DNA of 64,000 bases from Halichoerus grypus (taxonomy: Eukaryota > Chordata > Mammalia > Carnivora > Phocidae): contig NW_027555031.1 of assembly GCF_964656455.1 (NCBI RefSeq), forward strand, positions 39,902-103,901, in the 5' to 3' direction. Position numbers and translations under genes: made by a program. Below the pieces are notes generated by a model, which was given only the letters and a program-made list of their open reading frames with translations, did not search any database and was not told the origin of the DNA. The stretch's first letter is position 1. Each line of letters starts with the position of its first letter. Positions 63,936-64,000 of this stretch are shown here, piece after piece.

Positions 63936-64000
63936 ACTGGGCTACTGCTCTTAGAATAGAGCTGCCTGTGCCCCCCGCCCCTACCGTCGCCCAAAAAAAT

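Overview
The window is non-coding DNA from a carnivoran mammal. Eight copies of the carnivore tRNA-Lys-derived SINE (SINEC/Can-SINE: GGGGCGCCTGGGTGGCTCAG head, tRNA-like boxes, CT-rich stretch, AATAAATAAAATCTTT tail) and four stretches of carnivore LINE-1 3' end are present. The SINE versions look like those of arctoid Caniformia (bears, seals, mustelids). I see none of the dog-type SINEC_Cf. CpG is depleted, codon structure is absent, and no operon-like layout or ribosome binding sites exist. The longest open frames (205, 186, 162, 159 aa) lie in repeats, in microsatellites or in GC-rich unique DNA and resemble no protein I know. I support no protein-coding exon. The window is best read as intergenic or deep intronic sequence.

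Layout. Old mammalian repeats cover much of the window: L2 and MIR copies in both orientations throughout, often nested. MaLR/MLT1-type LTRs lie at 735-845, 4908-5365 and 35523-35950. hAT DNA transposons include MER5A inside an L2 at 37082-37308 and MER20 at 14812-14913. Ancient L1M/HAL1 ORF1-region relics lie at about 10950-11420 and 20390-22190 (minus) and 28390-28890 (plus), with L1M 3' ends at 12885-13035, 16730-17290 and 30110-30340. Carnivore-age insertions with visible target-site duplications (TSDs) sit on top: SINEs at 11132, 18724, 22500, 34861, 47012, 48847, 50900 and 52197, and L1 ends at 3951, 20763, 28913 and 38489. Two L2 relics (51120-52440 and 54195-55450, minus) reach back into the reverse transcriptase region.

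The least repetitive and most GC-rich stretches are 11420-12620, 17560-18285, 30570-31630, 42300-42910, 44760-45720, 55715-56660, 57000-57200, 58690-59305 and 60965-62050. They hold the best candidate regulatory motifs: CTCF-like sites at 215-228, 55927-55945, 57053-57070 and 57110-57124 (the last also a perfect YY1 site), an AP-1 palindrome at 56040-56052, and a GC-box plus TATA-like pair at 45292-45355.

The most notable observations are these. A perfect 33-nt 5' fragment of U6 snRNA (61920-61952, minus) has no poly(A) and is flanked by 14-bp direct repeats, the hallmark of a tailless retropseudogene. A young rearrangement at 32651-32968 has two near-identical 124-bp copies, with a 25-bp segment between them that is copied exactly from 1.7 kb upstream. 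A 38-nt L1 insertion sits between 16-bp TSDs. A template-switch hairpin lies inside a MIR. No new enzymatic or defence system is visible.
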